Positions 51,859 through 61,888 are shown, counted from the first letter of the stretch. The stretch: DNA of 64,000 nucleotides from Chryseobacterium phosphatilyticum (GCF_002899825.2 NZ_PPED02000001.1:186001-250000); one strand, 5' to 3'. Made by a program: numbers and translations. The notes: generated from the letters alone by a model not told the origin.

Positions 51859-53466
51859 ATGGCAGAAGTGATTACGATGCCCCGCCTTTCGGACACTATG
51901 ACGGAAGGGAAAGTGGCGAAATGGCATAAAAAAGTAGGAGATAAAGTAAAAGAAGGAGATATTTTAGCTGAAATTGAAACTGACAAAGCAGTTCAGGATT
52001 TCGAATCTGAAGTAGAAGGTACTCTTTTATACATTGGTGTAGAAGAAGGAGGTGCTGCTGCTGTAGACTCTGTTTTGGCAATTATCGGTAATGAAGGAGA
52101 AGATATTTCAGGATTAACAGGTGGAGCAGCTGCTCCCGGTGCAGGTACTGAAGAAAAAAAATCAGAAGAACAACCTAAAGCTGAACCTCAGGTTGTTGCT
52201 GAACCGGCTTCTGCAGAAGTTCCGGCAGGAGTAGAAGTGATTACGATGCCAAGACTTTCTGATACAATGACAGAAGGTAAGGTGGCTAAATGGCACAAAA
52301 ATGTTGGTGATACAGTAAAAGAAGGTGATCTTCTTGCCGAAATTGAAACAGATAAAGCAGTTCAGGATTTTGAATCTGAATTTAACGGAGTATTATTGAA
52401 GCAAGGTGTAGAAGAAGGGGGGGCTGCTCCGGTAGATTCTGTGTTGGCAATTATTGGCCCTGCAGGGACAGACATTTCAACGTTAGGAGCGCCAAAAGCT
52501 GCTGCTCAGGCGTCTGAAAAACCTGCTGAACAAAAAACAGAAACTAAAACTGAAGAAAAAACAGCTCCGGTTGCGAATTCTTCATCTTCTGACAGGGTAG
52601 CAATCTCTCCTTTAGCTAAGAAAATGGCTCAGGATAAAGGGGTTGATATCAACAGTGTTCAGGGATCTGGAGAAAACGGAAGAATCGTTAAGAAAGATAT
52701 CGAAAATTATCAGCCGTCTGCCAAACCAGCTGCTTCAGCTCCGGCTGCAAGTGCTGCTGCTCAGGTTGCGGTAAGCTTTGTTCAGGGAGAAGATACAGAG
52801 ACTCCAAACTCTCAGGTAAGAAATATTATTGCAAAACGTCTTTCTGAAAGTAAATTCTCTGCGCCTCACTATTATCTGATGGTGGAAATCAATATGGATA
52901 AAGCAATTGATGCAAGAAAAGAGATCAACTCTTTACCGGACACTAAAATTTCTTTCAATGATATGATCATTAAAGCAACTGCGATTGCTTTAAGAAAACA
53001 CCCTCAGGTAAATTCAAGCTGGGCGGGAGATAAGATTATCCACAGAGGAAATATCAATGTGGGGGTTGCAGTAGCTATTCCTGACGGATTGGTAGTTCCT
53101 GTATTGAAGAATACAGATCAGATGTCTTACACTCAGATTTCTGCAGCCGTAAAAGATATGGCTTCCAGAGCTAAGAGCAAAGGTCTTAAGGCTAATGAAA
53201 TGGAAGGGTCTACATTCTCTATTTCTAACCTTGGAATGTTCGGAATCGAAACATTTACAAGTATCATCAACCAACCTAACTCTGCCATCCTTTCAGTAGG
53301 AGCAATTATCGAAAAGCCAATTGTTAAAGATGGTCAGATTGTAGTTGGAAACACCATGAAACTTTCATTGGCATGTGACCACAGAGTAGTAGACGGTGCT
53401 ACAGGTGCTCAATTCTTACAAACATTACGAACATACTTAGAGAATCCATTAACTTTGTTACTGTAA
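51859..53466 (+). CDS. pdhC: Pyruvate dehydrogenase E2 (dihydrolipoamide acetyltransferase) with two lipoyl domains
   Basis: A 535-residue E2 subunit. Two lipoyl domains (about 1-80 and 124-203) carry the lipoylated Lys in IETDKAVQ (Lys43 and Lys166). A peripheral-subunit-binding domain (about 245-285, VAISPLAKKMAQDKGVDI) and a catalytic acetyltransferase domain (about 310-535) follow, with the active-site DHRVVDGATGAQFL (His and Asp). The two lipoyl domains are almost identical in sequence, pointing to fairly recent duplication. It accepts acetyl from E1 and passes it to CoA. It is last in the pdhA-pdhC pair and followed by a terminator. Confidence 0.95.
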   Translation: MAEVITMPRLSDTMTEGKVAKWHKKVGDKVKEGDILAEIETDKAVQDFESEVEGTLLYIGVEEGGAAAVDSVLAIIGNEGEDISGLTGGAAAPGAGTEEKKSEEQPKAEPQVVAEPASAEVPAGVEVITMPRLSDTMTEGKVAKWHKNVGDTVKEGDLLAEIETDKAVQDFESEFNGVLLKQGVEEGGAAPVDSVLAIIGPAGTDISTLGAPKAAAQASEKPAEQKTETKTEEKTAPVANSSSSDRVAISPLAKKMAQDKGVDINSVQGSGENGRIVKKDIENYQPSAKPAASAPAASAAAQVAVSFVQGEDTETPNSQVRNIIAKRLSESKFSAPHYYLMVEINMDKAIDARKEINSLPDTKISFNDMIIKATAIALRKHPQVNSSWAGDKIIHRGNINVGVAVAIPDGLVVPVLKNTDQMSYTQISAAVKDMASRAKSKGLKANEMEGSTFSISNLGMFGIETFTSIINQPNSAILSVGAIIEKPIVKDGQIVVGNTMKLSLACDHRVVDGATGAQFLQTLRTYLENPLTLLL

Positions 53467-53485
53467 TTTCTAATATGAAAATAAT

Positions 53486-53512
53486 AAAACCTCCCAATTC
53501 GGGAGGTTTTTT
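53486..53512 (+). terminator. Terminator of pdhC
   Basis: AAAACCTCCC (53486-53495), loop AATTC, GGGAGGTTTT (53501-53510), TT. Confidence 0.9.
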
Positions 53513-53543
53513 GTTTTTGTATCAATATTGTTGGGGTAACCTG

Positions 53544-53574
53544 TTGTAAAATCAACAATATGTTACTATTTTTG
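53544..53574 (+). promoter_or_regulatory. Promoter TTG-N20-TATTTTTG close to the LolD-like start
   Basis: TTG 53544-53546, -7 box 53567-53574, and the ATG is at 53579, only 4 bases past the box. The transcript would start at or very near the start codon. Confidence 0.65.
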
Positions 53575-53578
53575 AATC

Positions 53579-54247
53579 ATGATTAAAGCAAGAAATATCC
53601 ATAAATCTTATGGGAATTTAGAAGTACTGAAAGGGGTTGATATTCATATCAAAATTGGAGAAGTGGTATCCATTGTTGGAGAGTCAGGAGCAGGTAAATC
53701 TACATTGTTACAGATTTTAGGAACACTGGATCACCCGACTCAATCAGGTAAATTTGATACTGAAATAGCAATCGCAGGAGAATCATTTATCAATATGAAT
53801 GATAAACAGTTGTCTAAATTCAGAAACCAGAATATTGGTTTTGTATTTCAGTTTCATCAGCTTCTTCCGGAGTTTACTGCATTAGAAAATGTATTGCTTC
53901 CTACAAGAATTGCTGGAGCTAATGAAAGAGAGGCTATTGAAAAGGCGTACGCTTTATTTGAGGATTTAAAGATTGAACAGAGATTAAATCATAAACCTAA
54001 CCAGCTTTCTGGTGGAGAAGCGCAAAGGGTTGCAGTAGCAAGAGCTTTAATCAATTCACCAAAAATTATTTTTGCTGACGAACCTACCGGAAACCTGGAT
54101 TCAAAGAATGCAGATGATCTTCACAGATTGTTTTTCGATCTGAGAGACAAGTACAATCAAACTTTTGTGATTGTAACACACAACCCGAATCTTGCAGAAA
54201 TTACAGACCGTAAGCTTGTCATGAAAGATGGGATGATCATAGAATAA
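53579..54247 (+). CDS. ABC transporter ATP-binding protein (LolD-like)
   Basis: A 222-residue ATPase: Walker [10 protein letters not shown] (about 39-47), Q-loop [18 protein letters not shown], signature [15 protein letters not shown], Walker [17 protein letters not shown] and the H-loop VIVTHNP. The [16 protein letters not shown] form is typical of LolD, which powers lipoprotein release from the inner membrane with LolCE, but MacB-type ATPases are similar. No permease gene is adjacent. It probably has a leaderless or near-leaderless mRNA. Confidence 0.9.
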   Translation: MIKARNIHKSYGNLEVLKGVDIHIKIGEVVSIVGESGAGKSTLLQILGTLDHPTQSGKFDTEIAIAGESFINMNDKQLSKFRNQNIGFVFQFHQLLPEFTALENVLLPTRIAGANEREAIEKAYALFEDLKIEQRLNHKPNQLSGGEAQRVAVARALINSPKIIFADEPTGNLDSKNADDLHRLFFDLRDKYNQTFVIVTHNPNLAEITDRKLVMKDGMIIE

Positions 54248-54265
54248 CAATTACAAACCCTGTCA

Positions 54266-54844
54266 ATGATGAAATACTTTCTTTTTCTTTTTATAATTCT
54301 CATTTCCTGTTCAAAAGCTGAATCTCAGCAGATGAGCACTTTGGGAATACCGCAATCAAGGATTGGGGAGGTAAGAAATTACATTAAGGGAAAAGAGTAT
54401 AATCAGCAGCTGGCGGTTTTTATTAATTTTAAAATACCATCCGGAAAGTACCGCTACTTTATCTATGATTTAAAGAATGATAAAGTGCTGCAGAAAGCTG
54501 TCGTTTCTCATGGTTCTGGTTCTGTTATTTCCAGATCAGATGCTTTACAGTTTAGTAATGTGGAAGGCTCTTATCAATCTTCTCTCGGTAAATATGCCAT
54601 TGGAGAAAGCTATAACGGGAAATTTGGTAAGGCATATCGTTTAAAAGGGCTGGATTCTACAAATAGCAATGCAATGCAGAGGGCAATTGTTCTCCATTCT
54701 TATGGATGTATTCCCGATAACGAATCTCAAAATCCGGCTTGCTTAAGTTTAGGTTGCCCCATGCTTTCTGAAAATGCTTTTAAAGAGTCTGCCCAATATA
54801 TTGATCAATCAAAACAGTCAATTATATTATATGCATTCTACTAA
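54266..54844 (+). CDS. L,D-transpeptidase-like lipoprotein (YkuD_2 family)
   Basis: A 192-residue protein with a lipobox (ILISCSK) and a catalytic domain of the murein L,D-transpeptidase type. Motifs are KGKEYNQQLAVFINFKIPSGKYR, VVSHGSGS, and the active site IVLHSYGCIPD followed by LSLGCPMLSENAF, with the putative nucleophile Cys in the SLGCPM motif and the His of VLHSYG. It may crosslink or trim peptidoglycan at the periplasmic face of the outer membrane. It follows the LolD-like gene by 18 bases, so cotranscription is likely; LolD exports lipoproteins, which makes the pairing plausible but not proven. Confidence 0.82.
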   Translation: MMKYFLFLFIILISCSKAESQQMSTLGIPQSRIGEVRNYIKGKEYNQQLAVFINFKIPSGKYRYFIYDLKNDKVLQKAVVSHGSGSVISRSDALQFSNVEGSYQSSLGKYAIGESYNGKFGKAYRLKGLDSTNSNAMQRAIVLHSYGCIPDNESQNPACLSLGCPMLSENAFKESAQYIDQSKQSIILYAFY

Positions 54845-54871
54845 TTTATAACCTATTTATAATCAATTTCC

Positions 54872-55549
54872 ATGTCCATAAAATTTCTTGCAGAAGATGA
54901 CAGACCACGGGAAAAATTCTTACAAAAGGGTAAGAATTCACTTTCTGATTCGGAACTGTTGGCAATCATTATGGGGAGCGGAAATAAGGAGGAAAGTTCG
55001 GTAGAATTGGCAAGGAGGATTTTAACCTCGGTCAATAATAACTGGCATCAGTTGAGCCTTCTTTCTGTTAAAGATTTGATGAAATTTAAAGGAATTGGCG
55101 AGGCAAAAGCTATTTCTATTGCTTCCGCATTAGAAATAGGAAGAAGAAGGGCAGGGCAGGAAATTCCGGAAAAGTCAGTGATTGGAAACAGCCATGATGC
55201 CTATGCTATTCTTAAAAATCAGCTTTCAGATTTAAGAACTGAAGAATTTTGGGCAATTTTTCTAAATAACAGTAATAAAGTTATCCATATTTCGCAATTG
55301 ACCCATGGAGGAATCAGCCAGGCTATCGTTGATGTGAGAATATTATTTAAGATCGCTCTGGAACATTTTTCGACAGGTATTATTATCGCCCACAATCATC
55401 CCTCCGGAAGTTTAAAACCCAGCAAGGAAGATATTAATATTACAAGAAAGATTAAAGACGGTGGGCAAACACTAACCATCCAACTTTTAGATCACATTAT
55501 TATTACACAGGATTCTTATTTTAGTTTTTCTGATGCAGGTTTATTATGA
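54872..55549 (+). CDS. radC: RadC-family JAB-domain protein
   Basis: A 225-residue protein: a helix-hairpin-helix N-terminal region (LLAIIMGSGN ... LMKFKGIGEAKAISI) and a JAB/MPN domain with the zinc motif HNHPSGSLKPSKEDI. The family is widely called RadC although a DNA-repair role is doubtful. Its stop overlaps the next gene by 4 bases. Confidence 0.94.
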   Translation: MSIKFLAEDDRPREKFLQKGKNSLSDSELLAIIMGSGNKEESSVELARRILTSVNNNWHQLSLLSVKDLMKFKGIGEAKAISIASALEIGRRRAGQEIPEKSVIGNSHDAYAILKNQLSDLRTEEFWAIFLNNSNKVIHISQLTHGGISQAIVDVRILFKIALEHFSTGIIIAHNHPSGSLKPSKEDINITRKIKDGGQTLTIQLLDHIIITQDSYFSFSDAGLL

Positions 55550-56457
55550 TTAAAAGATTAAAATACCATGAAATTGACTTTGTGAAATATGCTCAATGCG
55601 TTGATCATTCTGAACAGAAGAAATACACAGCTACCCAACATTTTTTAGATGTTACTTCCAAGAAGCAATGGGAACTGCTGGTATATAAAGATTACGAAGC
55701 TGTAATGCCCATCCCTTTCGTAAGAAAATATGGGCTAAAAATTGTACACAATCCTAAACTTTGTCAGCAGTTGGGGATTTTTTCAGCTAAGGATAATATG
55801 GCCCTTAACGAAGCTTTTTTAGATTATTTCACAAAAAATTATTTAGTAAGTCTTTATCAGTTTAATGATGCAAATCAATTTCAGAGAGAAATAAAAAGGA
55901 AGAAGAATTTTTTGCTATATCCGGATTCCTATGAGAAAGTATATGCGAGATATTCTCCTAAAAGAAAGAGAAAACTCAGGATAGATCAAGATATTCTACA
56001 TAAGGTAGCTACAAAAGATGTTACTTACGAGGAAGTGAAGAATTTTATAGAAATTCATACAATAGGAGCGAGTAAGGAAAAAGATTTATCGGAGTTTATT
56101 AAAATTTTTAAAGATTTGTATGATTCAAATCGTTTAAAGTTCTTAGCTTTTTATTATAATAATGAAATAATCAATGCTATTGCCACTTACAGGGATTGTA
56201 AGATGGTGGCTCTTTTGGGTACTTTTAATGATAAAAATTATGTAAAATTATCCGGTGCGTCAATATTAATTGATAAAGTTATTGAGAGAACAATTGAAAC
56301 AAATATTTTTGACTTTGAAGGCGGAGAGCTACCTAATATTGAGGAATTCTTCAGAGGTTTTCGCCCGGAACTTAAACCGTATGGAGTCATTGAGAATTCA
56401 AAAAAAAATCTCATTAAAAAACTGGGATATTTGATTATAACCGGAAAATGTTTTTGA
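55546..56457 (+). CDS. Hypothetical acyltransferase-like protein (FemAB/GNAT-like)
   Basis: A 303-residue cytoplasmic protein without signal peptide. The C-terminal half contains LKFLAFYYNNEIINAIATYRDC and KLSGASILIDKVIERTIETNIFDFEGGE, which resembles the second GNAT-like lobe of FemAB-type acyltransferases. The N-terminal half is rich in Lys and aromatic residues. The acyl-CoA site is not convincing. It overlaps radC by 4 bases, so it is translationally coupled, but no functional link is known. Confidence 0.7.
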   Translation: MIKRLKYHEIDFVKYAQCVDHSEQKKYTATQHFLDVTSKKQWELLVYKDYEAVMPIPFVRKYGLKIVHNPKLCQQLGIFSAKDNMALNEAFLDYFTKNYLVSLYQFNDANQFQREIKRKKNFLLYPDSYEKVYARYSPKRKRKLRIDQDILHKVATKDVTYEEVKNFIEIHTIGASKEKDLSEFIKIFKDLYDSNRLKFLAFYYNNEIINAIATYRDCKMVALLGTFNDKNYVKLSGASILIDKVIERTIETNIFDFEGGELPNIEEFFRGFRPELKPYGVIENSKKNLIKKLGYLIITGKCF

Positions 56458-56539
56458 GGACGGGGGTGCTATAGTATGAATAGAATAAGTTTCTCATAGT
56501 GATTTGTTTATGAATAAATCTTGTTAATAGTATTGTTTT

Positions 56540-57715
56540 ATGAAAAAAAGAAAAAATCTTTTGCTCTTTATATTCTCAATCTATGTATGCATCATGTCAT
56601 ACTATCTGTATACCCATCAGTATTACAATACAGATATGGAGGCATATATGGGATTGATCTATAAGACGGAATATCCAGATATGAAGATTGAAGAGATCCA
56701 TCAAAAGGTTTATTCAGAATTAAAAGAAAAAAATCCCGATTTTGCAGGACTGGGGCCCGTAGATCCAATGGTAGAGGAAGTAGCAAAAGGAGAGAGTACT
56801 TATTATAAATTTTTATCAGAGAATCCTAAAGCCTATGGAGAAGAATTACAACTTTTTGCCGTAAAACCTTTCTATAATTTTATCAACTGGTCTTTTTTCA
56901 AACTTGGTTTTGAGGCCTCTGCTGCAACATTTTTGATTTCCATTATTTCATATGCGCTGATTCTCGTACTGATTTTCTGTTTCCTGATCAGAATTTTAAA
57001 AAATTATACCCTTGCAACAATAATCACTATTCTTCTTTCATTATTTAAACCCATCCTTGAATCCAGCCGGCATGCCTCTCCCGATTCTTTATCTTGCGTA
57101 TTGCTTCTGTTAAGCTTTTATGCATTTTTGATCAGGAAAAATTTCTTTTTTGCAACCATCTTTGCTGTCCTATGCATTTTAACAAGACCTGAGTATTTTA
57201 TTTTTTATTCATTTGTCTATATTCTTCTTTACTTTTATAGAAATAAACGACAACTTAGTAAAAAGATTTTGTTTTTGTCATACGGATATTTGCTTGCATC
57301 TTTTCTATTGATTCAGTATTTCAACCAGATATCATGGTCTGTTTTGTTTATGAACCAGTTTACACAAGTTCAGCTATATCCTGTATCTCACCCTGATTTG
57401 TTTCAGTTTTCTGACTATCTTCAGTTTGTCAAAAGAAATATAATGTTAGAGTTCAATGCTTCCTATTTTCCTCTTTTATTAATAATTCTGGTGATTATTT
57501 TAGCCAATAATTTTTCTCTGAGAGATAAAGAAAAACAAGCTCAGTATTTGTTTTTTGTGATTATTTATGGGTCCGTTTTTCTAAGATTTTTAATTTTTCC
57601 TTCTTTGGTAAACAGAATGATGATAGGCTTTTATCTCCTCATTATCCTGTCTATGATCTATATACAAAACTCTAAAGAGGATATCTTTAAAAACTCTTTA
57701 GAACACGGAAAATAA
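56540..57715 (+). CDS. Polytopic membrane protein (GT-C-like)
   Basis: A 391-residue protein with an N-terminal helix and about eight to nine further hydrophobic helices. After the first helix comes an acidic motif NTDMEAYMGLIYKT and a soluble loop of about 90 residues; GT-C glycosyltransferases also place a catalytic Asp in the first extracytoplasmic loop. The other helices carry no known motif. It could be a lipid-linked sugar transferase or merely an unknown polytopic protein. The 82 bases upstream have no TAnnTTTG box. Confidence 0.65.
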   Translation: MKKRKNLLLFIFSIYVCIMSYYLYTHQYYNTDMEAYMGLIYKTEYPDMKIEEIHQKVYSELKEKNPDFAGLGPVDPMVEEVAKGESTYYKFLSENPKAYGEELQLFAVKPFYNFINWSFFKLGFEASAATFLISIISYALILVLIFCFLIRILKNYTLATIITILLSLFKPILESSRHASPDSLSCVLLLLSFYAFLIRKNFFFATIFAVLCILTRPEYFIFYSFVYILLYFYRNKRQLSKKILFLSYGYLLASFLLIQYFNQISWSVLFMNQFTQVQLYPVSHPDLFQFSDYLQFVKRNIMLEFNASYFPLLLIILVIILANNFSLRDKEKQAQYLFFVIIYGSVFLRFLIFPSLVNRMMIGFYLLIILSMIYIQNSKEDIFKNSLEHGK

Positions 57716-57719
57716 TTAG

Positions 57720-57727
57720 TAATTTTG
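57720..57727 (+). promoter_or_regulatory. -7 promoter box TAATTTTG
   Basis: TAnnTTTG match 12 bases before ATG 57740. An in-frame TTG (57725) lies within the box. Confidence 0.6.
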
Positions 57728-57739
57728 CAATCTAAAATT

Positions 57740-58252
57740 ATGACGAGTTTATCAGGATATCTACCGTATGCATTTGCATTGATTATTGCAATCCCTTTTC
57801 TGGTTTTGTTGAGACAATTTGTACATTCATATATCACTCTTAAAAACCAGGAAATCAAATTGCTTAGTGTGAAATCCAATTCGGAAAACAAAACACATTC
57901 TTATGAAAGGATGACATTATTTCTGGATAGAATAAAACCGTCTCACCTCATTCAGAGATTTGACAGAGAGTTAGCCGTTCATGAATTTATTTTCCTTACC
58001 GAAAAGGCTATTAATGAAGAATTTGACTATAACTCATCTCAACAGCTGTACATCACAAAGCATTCCTGGAAAAATATTGTAGATTCTAAAAATGCTGTTG
58101 TGGAGCTTCTTCACAAAACACATGACGGCTTGAAAGAAAATATTGAGCTGGATGAGTTTAAAACGATATTCATCATGAATTATATGGAAAGCAACGATTA
58201 TATTGCGGAAACCATTGAAGATTTAAGAAAAGAAATTTTAATAATAACTTAA
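57740..58252 (+). CDS. Small membrane-anchored hypothetical protein
   Basis: A 170-residue protein from ATG 57740. An N-terminal membrane helix (about 4-25, YLPYAFALIIAIPFLVLLRQF) is followed by a charged, helical cytoplasmic part with no cysteine or known motif (RFDRELAVHEFIFLTEKAINEEF). The TTG 15 bases upstream belongs to the promoter box. No family is recognised. It lies 18 bases upstream of ppa and is probably in the same transcript. Confidence 0.7.
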   Translation: MTSLSGYLPYAFALIIAIPFLVLLRQFVHSYITLKNQEIKLLSVKSNSENKTHSYERMTLFLDRIKPSHLIQRFDRELAVHEFIFLTEKAINEEFDYNSSQQLYITKHSWKNIVDSKNAVVELLHKTHDGLKENIELDEFKTIFIMNYMESNDYIAETIEDLRKEILIIT

Positions 58253-58270
58253 AAAATAACAGACAAAATA

Positions 58271-58882
58271 ATGATTCCAAATTTTAAAGCACATCCATGG
58301 CACGGTATTTCTGCAGGAGAAGATGCGCCAAATGTTGTCAACGTATTTGTGGAAATTGTTCCTTCAGATACGATCAAGTATGAAGTAGATAAAGAAACAG
58401 GATATTTAAAAGTAGACAGGCCACAGAAGTTTTCTAATATTATTCCGGCTTTATATGGTTTTGTACCAAGAACTTATTGCCACAATGAAGTGATGAAACT
58501 TGCCATCGAAGCAGGAGCTGATGATGTGACGATGGGAGATCATGACCCGCTTGATATTTGTGTTTTAAGTTCTCACAATATTCATGCAGGAGGTTTATTG
58601 ATGGAAGCTATTCCTATCGGTGGATTTAAAATGATTGATGGAGGAGAAGCTGACGATAAAATTGTTGCAGTAATGATTAATGACCATGCATTCGGACATT
58701 TCAGAGATATTTCTGAATTACCGGAAGCTGAAGTAAAAAGATTAATGCATTACTTCTTAACATACAAAAACTTACCGGATGAGCCTGCAAAATGTAGAAT
58801 TCAGGAGGTATACGGAGCTGAACACGCAAGAAAAGTGATTAAAGCTTCTCAAGCAGATTATGCAGAAAAATTCGGAGGATAA
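58271..58882 (+). CDS. ppa: Inorganic pyrophosphatase, family I (soluble)
   Basis: A 203-residue enzyme that hydrolyses cytoplasmic PPi. The family I metal and PPi ligands are visible: VDRPQ, IPALYGFVPRTYC, MGDHDPLDICV (three Asp) and AVMINDHAFG. It is immediately upstream of the membrane-bound pyrophosphatase gene, 251 bases away beyond a terminator. The pair suggests that both soluble and ion-pumping PPi hydrolysis are used. Confidence 0.95.
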   Translation: MIPNFKAHPWHGISAGEDAPNVVNVFVEIVPSDTIKYEVDKETGYLKVDRPQKFSNIIPALYGFVPRTYCHNEVMKLAIEAGADDVTMGDHDPLDICVLSSHNIHAGGLLMEAIPIGGFKMIDGGEADDKIVAVMINDHAFGHFRDISELPEAEVKRLMHYFLTYKNLPDEPAKCRIQEVYGAEHARKVIKASQADYAEKFGG

Positions 58883-58900
58883 AATTCTCTGATCTACCAT

Positions 58901-58938
58901 AAAAAAAGGATAAACAAATTAGTGTTTATCCTTTTTTT
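58901..58938 (+). terminator. Terminator of ppa
   Basis: AAAAAAAGGATAAACA (58901-58916) pairs with TGTTTATCCTTTTTTT (58923-58938). Confidence 0.85.
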
Positions 58939-59133
58939 ATGAAAGAAAATACAATAGTAGGTAGAGTTTGAAAGATCGATTTTATAGATCATTGAAGGCC
59001 AAAAAAGGAGCCGTCTCATTTTATCCTCTTAAAATTATTTCTATGATATAAAGCAGGACTCCCAAATTTTTTAATGCTTTGATGGTAATTATTTATTATA
59101 TTTAATTTTCTATTACCAAAAAAATATTAAACT

Positions 59134-61869
59134 ATGGATCTATTTATGTTAGTGCCAATTTTTGGTGTCGTAGCTTTGCTCTATACATTTCTTCAGAGTA
59201 ACTGGGTTAGTAAACAGAATGCAGGAAATGAAAAAATGAAAACAATCAGCGGACATATTGCTGATGGTGCCATGGCTTTTTTAAAAGCTGAATACAAAAT
59301 TTTAACTTACTTTGTCGTTGTTGTCGCCATTCTGTTAGCAGTAATGGGATCCAGCAATGCCAATTCACACTGGAGTATCGGGATAGCCTTTGCCGTAGGT
59401 GCTGTATTTTCAGCTTTGGCAGGTTTTATCGGGATGAAAATCGCTACAAAAGCCAATGTGAGAACCGCAGAGGCAGCGAAGACCTCACTCTCAAAAGCCC
59501 TTAAAGTATCTTTTACCGGAGGTTCGGTAATGGGAATGGGGGTGGCAGGACTGGCAGTTCTCGGACTAGGAGCTCTCTTCTTAATTATCAAACAGATCTT
59601 TGCTCCTGATGCAACTGTTGATTCTCATGAGATGGAAAAAACAATCGAAATCCTTACCGGTTTCTCTTTAGGAGCCGAGTCGATTGCTCTTTTTGCCAGA
59701 GTGGGTGGTGGTATTTATACAAAAGCTGCAGATGTCGGTGCTGACCTGGTAGGAAAGGTGGAAGCAGGTATTCCTGAAGATGATCCACGAAATCCTGCTA
59801 CCATTGCTGATAATGTCGGGGATAATGTTGGGGATGTTGCCGGAATGGGAGCTGACCTTTTCGGGTCTTATGTTGCAACGGTTCTCGCAACGATGGTATT
59901 AGGAAGAGAAACCATTTCAGATGATTCCTTCGGAGGATTTGCTCCGATTCTTTTACCTATGCTTATTGCAGGAACAGGAATTATTTTTTCAATGATCGGA
60001 ACTTTATTCGTAAGAATTAATGATAATGAAGGCTCAACAACCTCCAGCGTTCAAAATGCCCTGAATTTAGGAAACTGGGGAAGTATTATTATTACTGCAA
60101 TATCATCTTATTTTCTGGTGACTTATATCCTTCCTGAAAAAATGGTTCTCAGAGGCCATGAATTTACTAAAATGGGAGTGTTTGGAGCCATAATGGTGGG
60201 ATTAGTGGTAGGAACTTTAATGAGTATTATTACAGAATATTATACAGCTATGGGGAAAAGACCGGTTTCAAGTATTGTGAGACAGTCTTCAACCGGACAT
60301 GCTACCAATATCATCGGTGGTCTTTCTGTAGGAATGGAATCAACCTTTCTACCGATTATCGTTCTGGCGGGAGGAATCTATGGTTCTTATCTCTGTGCCG
60401 GACTTTACGGAGTAGCAATTGCGGCTGCCGGAATGATGGCTACTACAGCGATGCAACTTGCTATTGATGCCTTTGGTCCCATTGCAGATAATGCCGGAGG
60501 TATTGCAGAAATGAGTGAATTACCTAAAGAAGTACGTGAAAAAACTGATATTCTTGATGCAGTAGGAAATACAACCGCAGCTACAGGAAAAGGGTTTGCT
60601 ATTGCTTCCGCAGCTTTAACGGCTTTGGCTTTGTTTGCTGCTTTTGTGGGAATTGCAGGTATTGATGGTATTGATATTTACAGAGCAGATGTTCTTGCGG
60701 GGTTGTTTGTAGGAGGAATGATTCCGTTTATTTTTTCCTCGTTAGCCATCACTGCAGTAGGGCAGGCTGCCATGGCCATGGTAGAAGAAGTAAGAAGACA
60801 ATTCCGTGAAATTCCAGGCATTTTGGAAGGAAAAGCACAACCTGAATATGAAAAATGTGTAGCCATTTCTACAGATGCTTCCATCAGAAAAATGATGTTA
60901 CCGGGAGCTATAGCCATTATATCACCCTTATTAATCGGGTTTATTTTTGGACCGGAAGTATTGGGTGGATTTTTGGCAGGTGCTACGGTATGTGGAGTTT
61001 TAATGGGGATGTTCCAGAATAATGCCGGAGGTGCATGGGATAATGCTAAAAAATCATTTGAAAAAGGAGTTGATATTAACGGACAAACCTATTATAAAGG
61101 TTCAGAACCTCATAAAGCTTCTGTAACTGGAGATACAGTAGGAGATCCGTTTAAAGATACTTCTGGTCCGTCAATGAACATTCTTATTAAATTAATGTCA
61201 ATCGTTTCATTGGTGATTGCGCCAACATTAGCCGTTTTACATAAGGATAAAATTGAAGCAAACAGAAAAGCAAAAATTGAGGCCTTAACCGGAGTTTCCA
61301 CTGATCATTCTGCTATAGGCTCTGTTGATCAGTCAGTATTAGCTTTAACGCCTGCAGAAATTAAGGGACATTTGAATGAAAACGGTGATTTTGTGTATGA
61401 GACAGGAAATATTCAGAAATTAAAATTAAAAGGTGGAAAAACAATATCCATAGGGGAAGGCAGCCAGATCTATCAGCTGTATAAATCCATTGATCAGAAA
61501 GATAAAACTATTGTAGATCCTAATAAATGGTTTACCATTGAAAACCTTTATTTTGAAACCGGTTCAAGTGATTTAAAACCCGGTTACGAAATGCAGCTCA
61601 ATAACCTGGCAGAAATTCTAAATGCATATCCTGATCTGAAAATAAAATTAGGAGGTTATACAGACAGCAGTGGCAATGAAGAAAGCAACCAGCAACTTTC
61701 TAATCTGAGAGCACAAACCACAAAACTTAAATTACTCGAGCTTGGAGTATCAGCAGACAGGGTAGAAGCAGAAGGGTATGGCTCACAACATCCAATTTGT
61801 GAAGCGAATGATACAGATGAATGTAAAGCCAAAAACAGAAGAATTGATGTACGGGTATTAGCCTTATAA
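59134..61869 (+). CDS. hppA: Membrane pyrophosphatase (K+-dependent type) fused to a C-terminal OmpA-like domain
   Basis: A 911-residue fusion. Residues about 1-700 are an M-PPase with about 16 helices, the signature [20 protein letters not shown] followed by [15 protein letters not shown], plus [15 protein letters not shown] and [10 protein letters not shown]. Ala482 in the GNTTAA motif marks the K+-dependent group (Lys is found there in K+-independent enzymes). A charged linker (about 700-798) leads to an OmpA-like domain (799-911): [26 protein letters not shown] and [18 protein letters not shown]. Known topology places the M-PPase C-terminus outside, so the OmpA domain should be periplasmic and could bind peptidoglycan. 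Whether it pumps Na+ or H+ cannot be told from this sequence. No TAnnTTTG box was seen. Confidence 0.93.
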   Translation: MDLFMLVPIFGVVALLYTFLQSNWVSKQNAGNEKMKTISGHIADGAMAFLKAEYKILTYFVVVVAILLAVMGSSNANSHWSIGIAFAVGAVFSALAGFIGMKIATKANVRTAEAAKTSLSKALKVSFTGGSVMGMGVAGLAVLGLGALFLIIKQIFAPDATVDSHEMEKTIEILTGFSLGAESIALFARVGGGIYTKAADVGADLVGKVEAGIPEDDPRNPATIADNVGDNVGDVAGMGADLFGSYVATVLATMVLGRETISDDSFGGFAPILLPMLIAGTGIIFSMIGTLFVRINDNEGSTTSSVQNALNLGNWGSIIITAISSYFLVTYILPEKMVLRGHEFTKMGVFGAIMVGLVVGTLMSIITEYYTAMGKRPVSSIVRQSSTGHATNIIGGLSVGMESTFLPIIVLAGGIYGSYLCAGLYGVAIAAAGMMATTAMQLAIDAFGPIADNAGGIAEMSELPKEVREKTDILDAVGNTTAATGKGFAIASAALTALALFAAFVGIAGIDGIDIYRADVLAGLFVGGMIPFIFSSLAITAVGQAAMAMVEEVRRQFREIPGILEGKAQPEYEKCVAISTDASIRKMMLPGAIAIISPLLIGFIFGPEVLGGFLAGATVCGVLMGMFQNNAGGAWDNAKKSFEKGVDINGQTYYKGSEPHKASVTGDTVGDPFKDTSGPSMNILIKLMSIVSLVIAPTLAVLHKDKIEANRKAKIEALTGVSTDHSAIGSVDQSVLALTPAEIKGHLNENGDFVYETGNIQKLKLKGGKTISIGEGSQIYQLYKSIDQKDKTIVDPNKWFTIENLYFETGSSDLKPGYEMQLNNLAEILNAYPDLKIKLGGYTDSSGNEESNQQLSNLRAQTTKLKLLELGVSADRVEAEGYGSQHPICEANDTDECKAKNRRIDVRVLAL

Positions 61870-61888
61870 AATCAGTAAATATAATATC

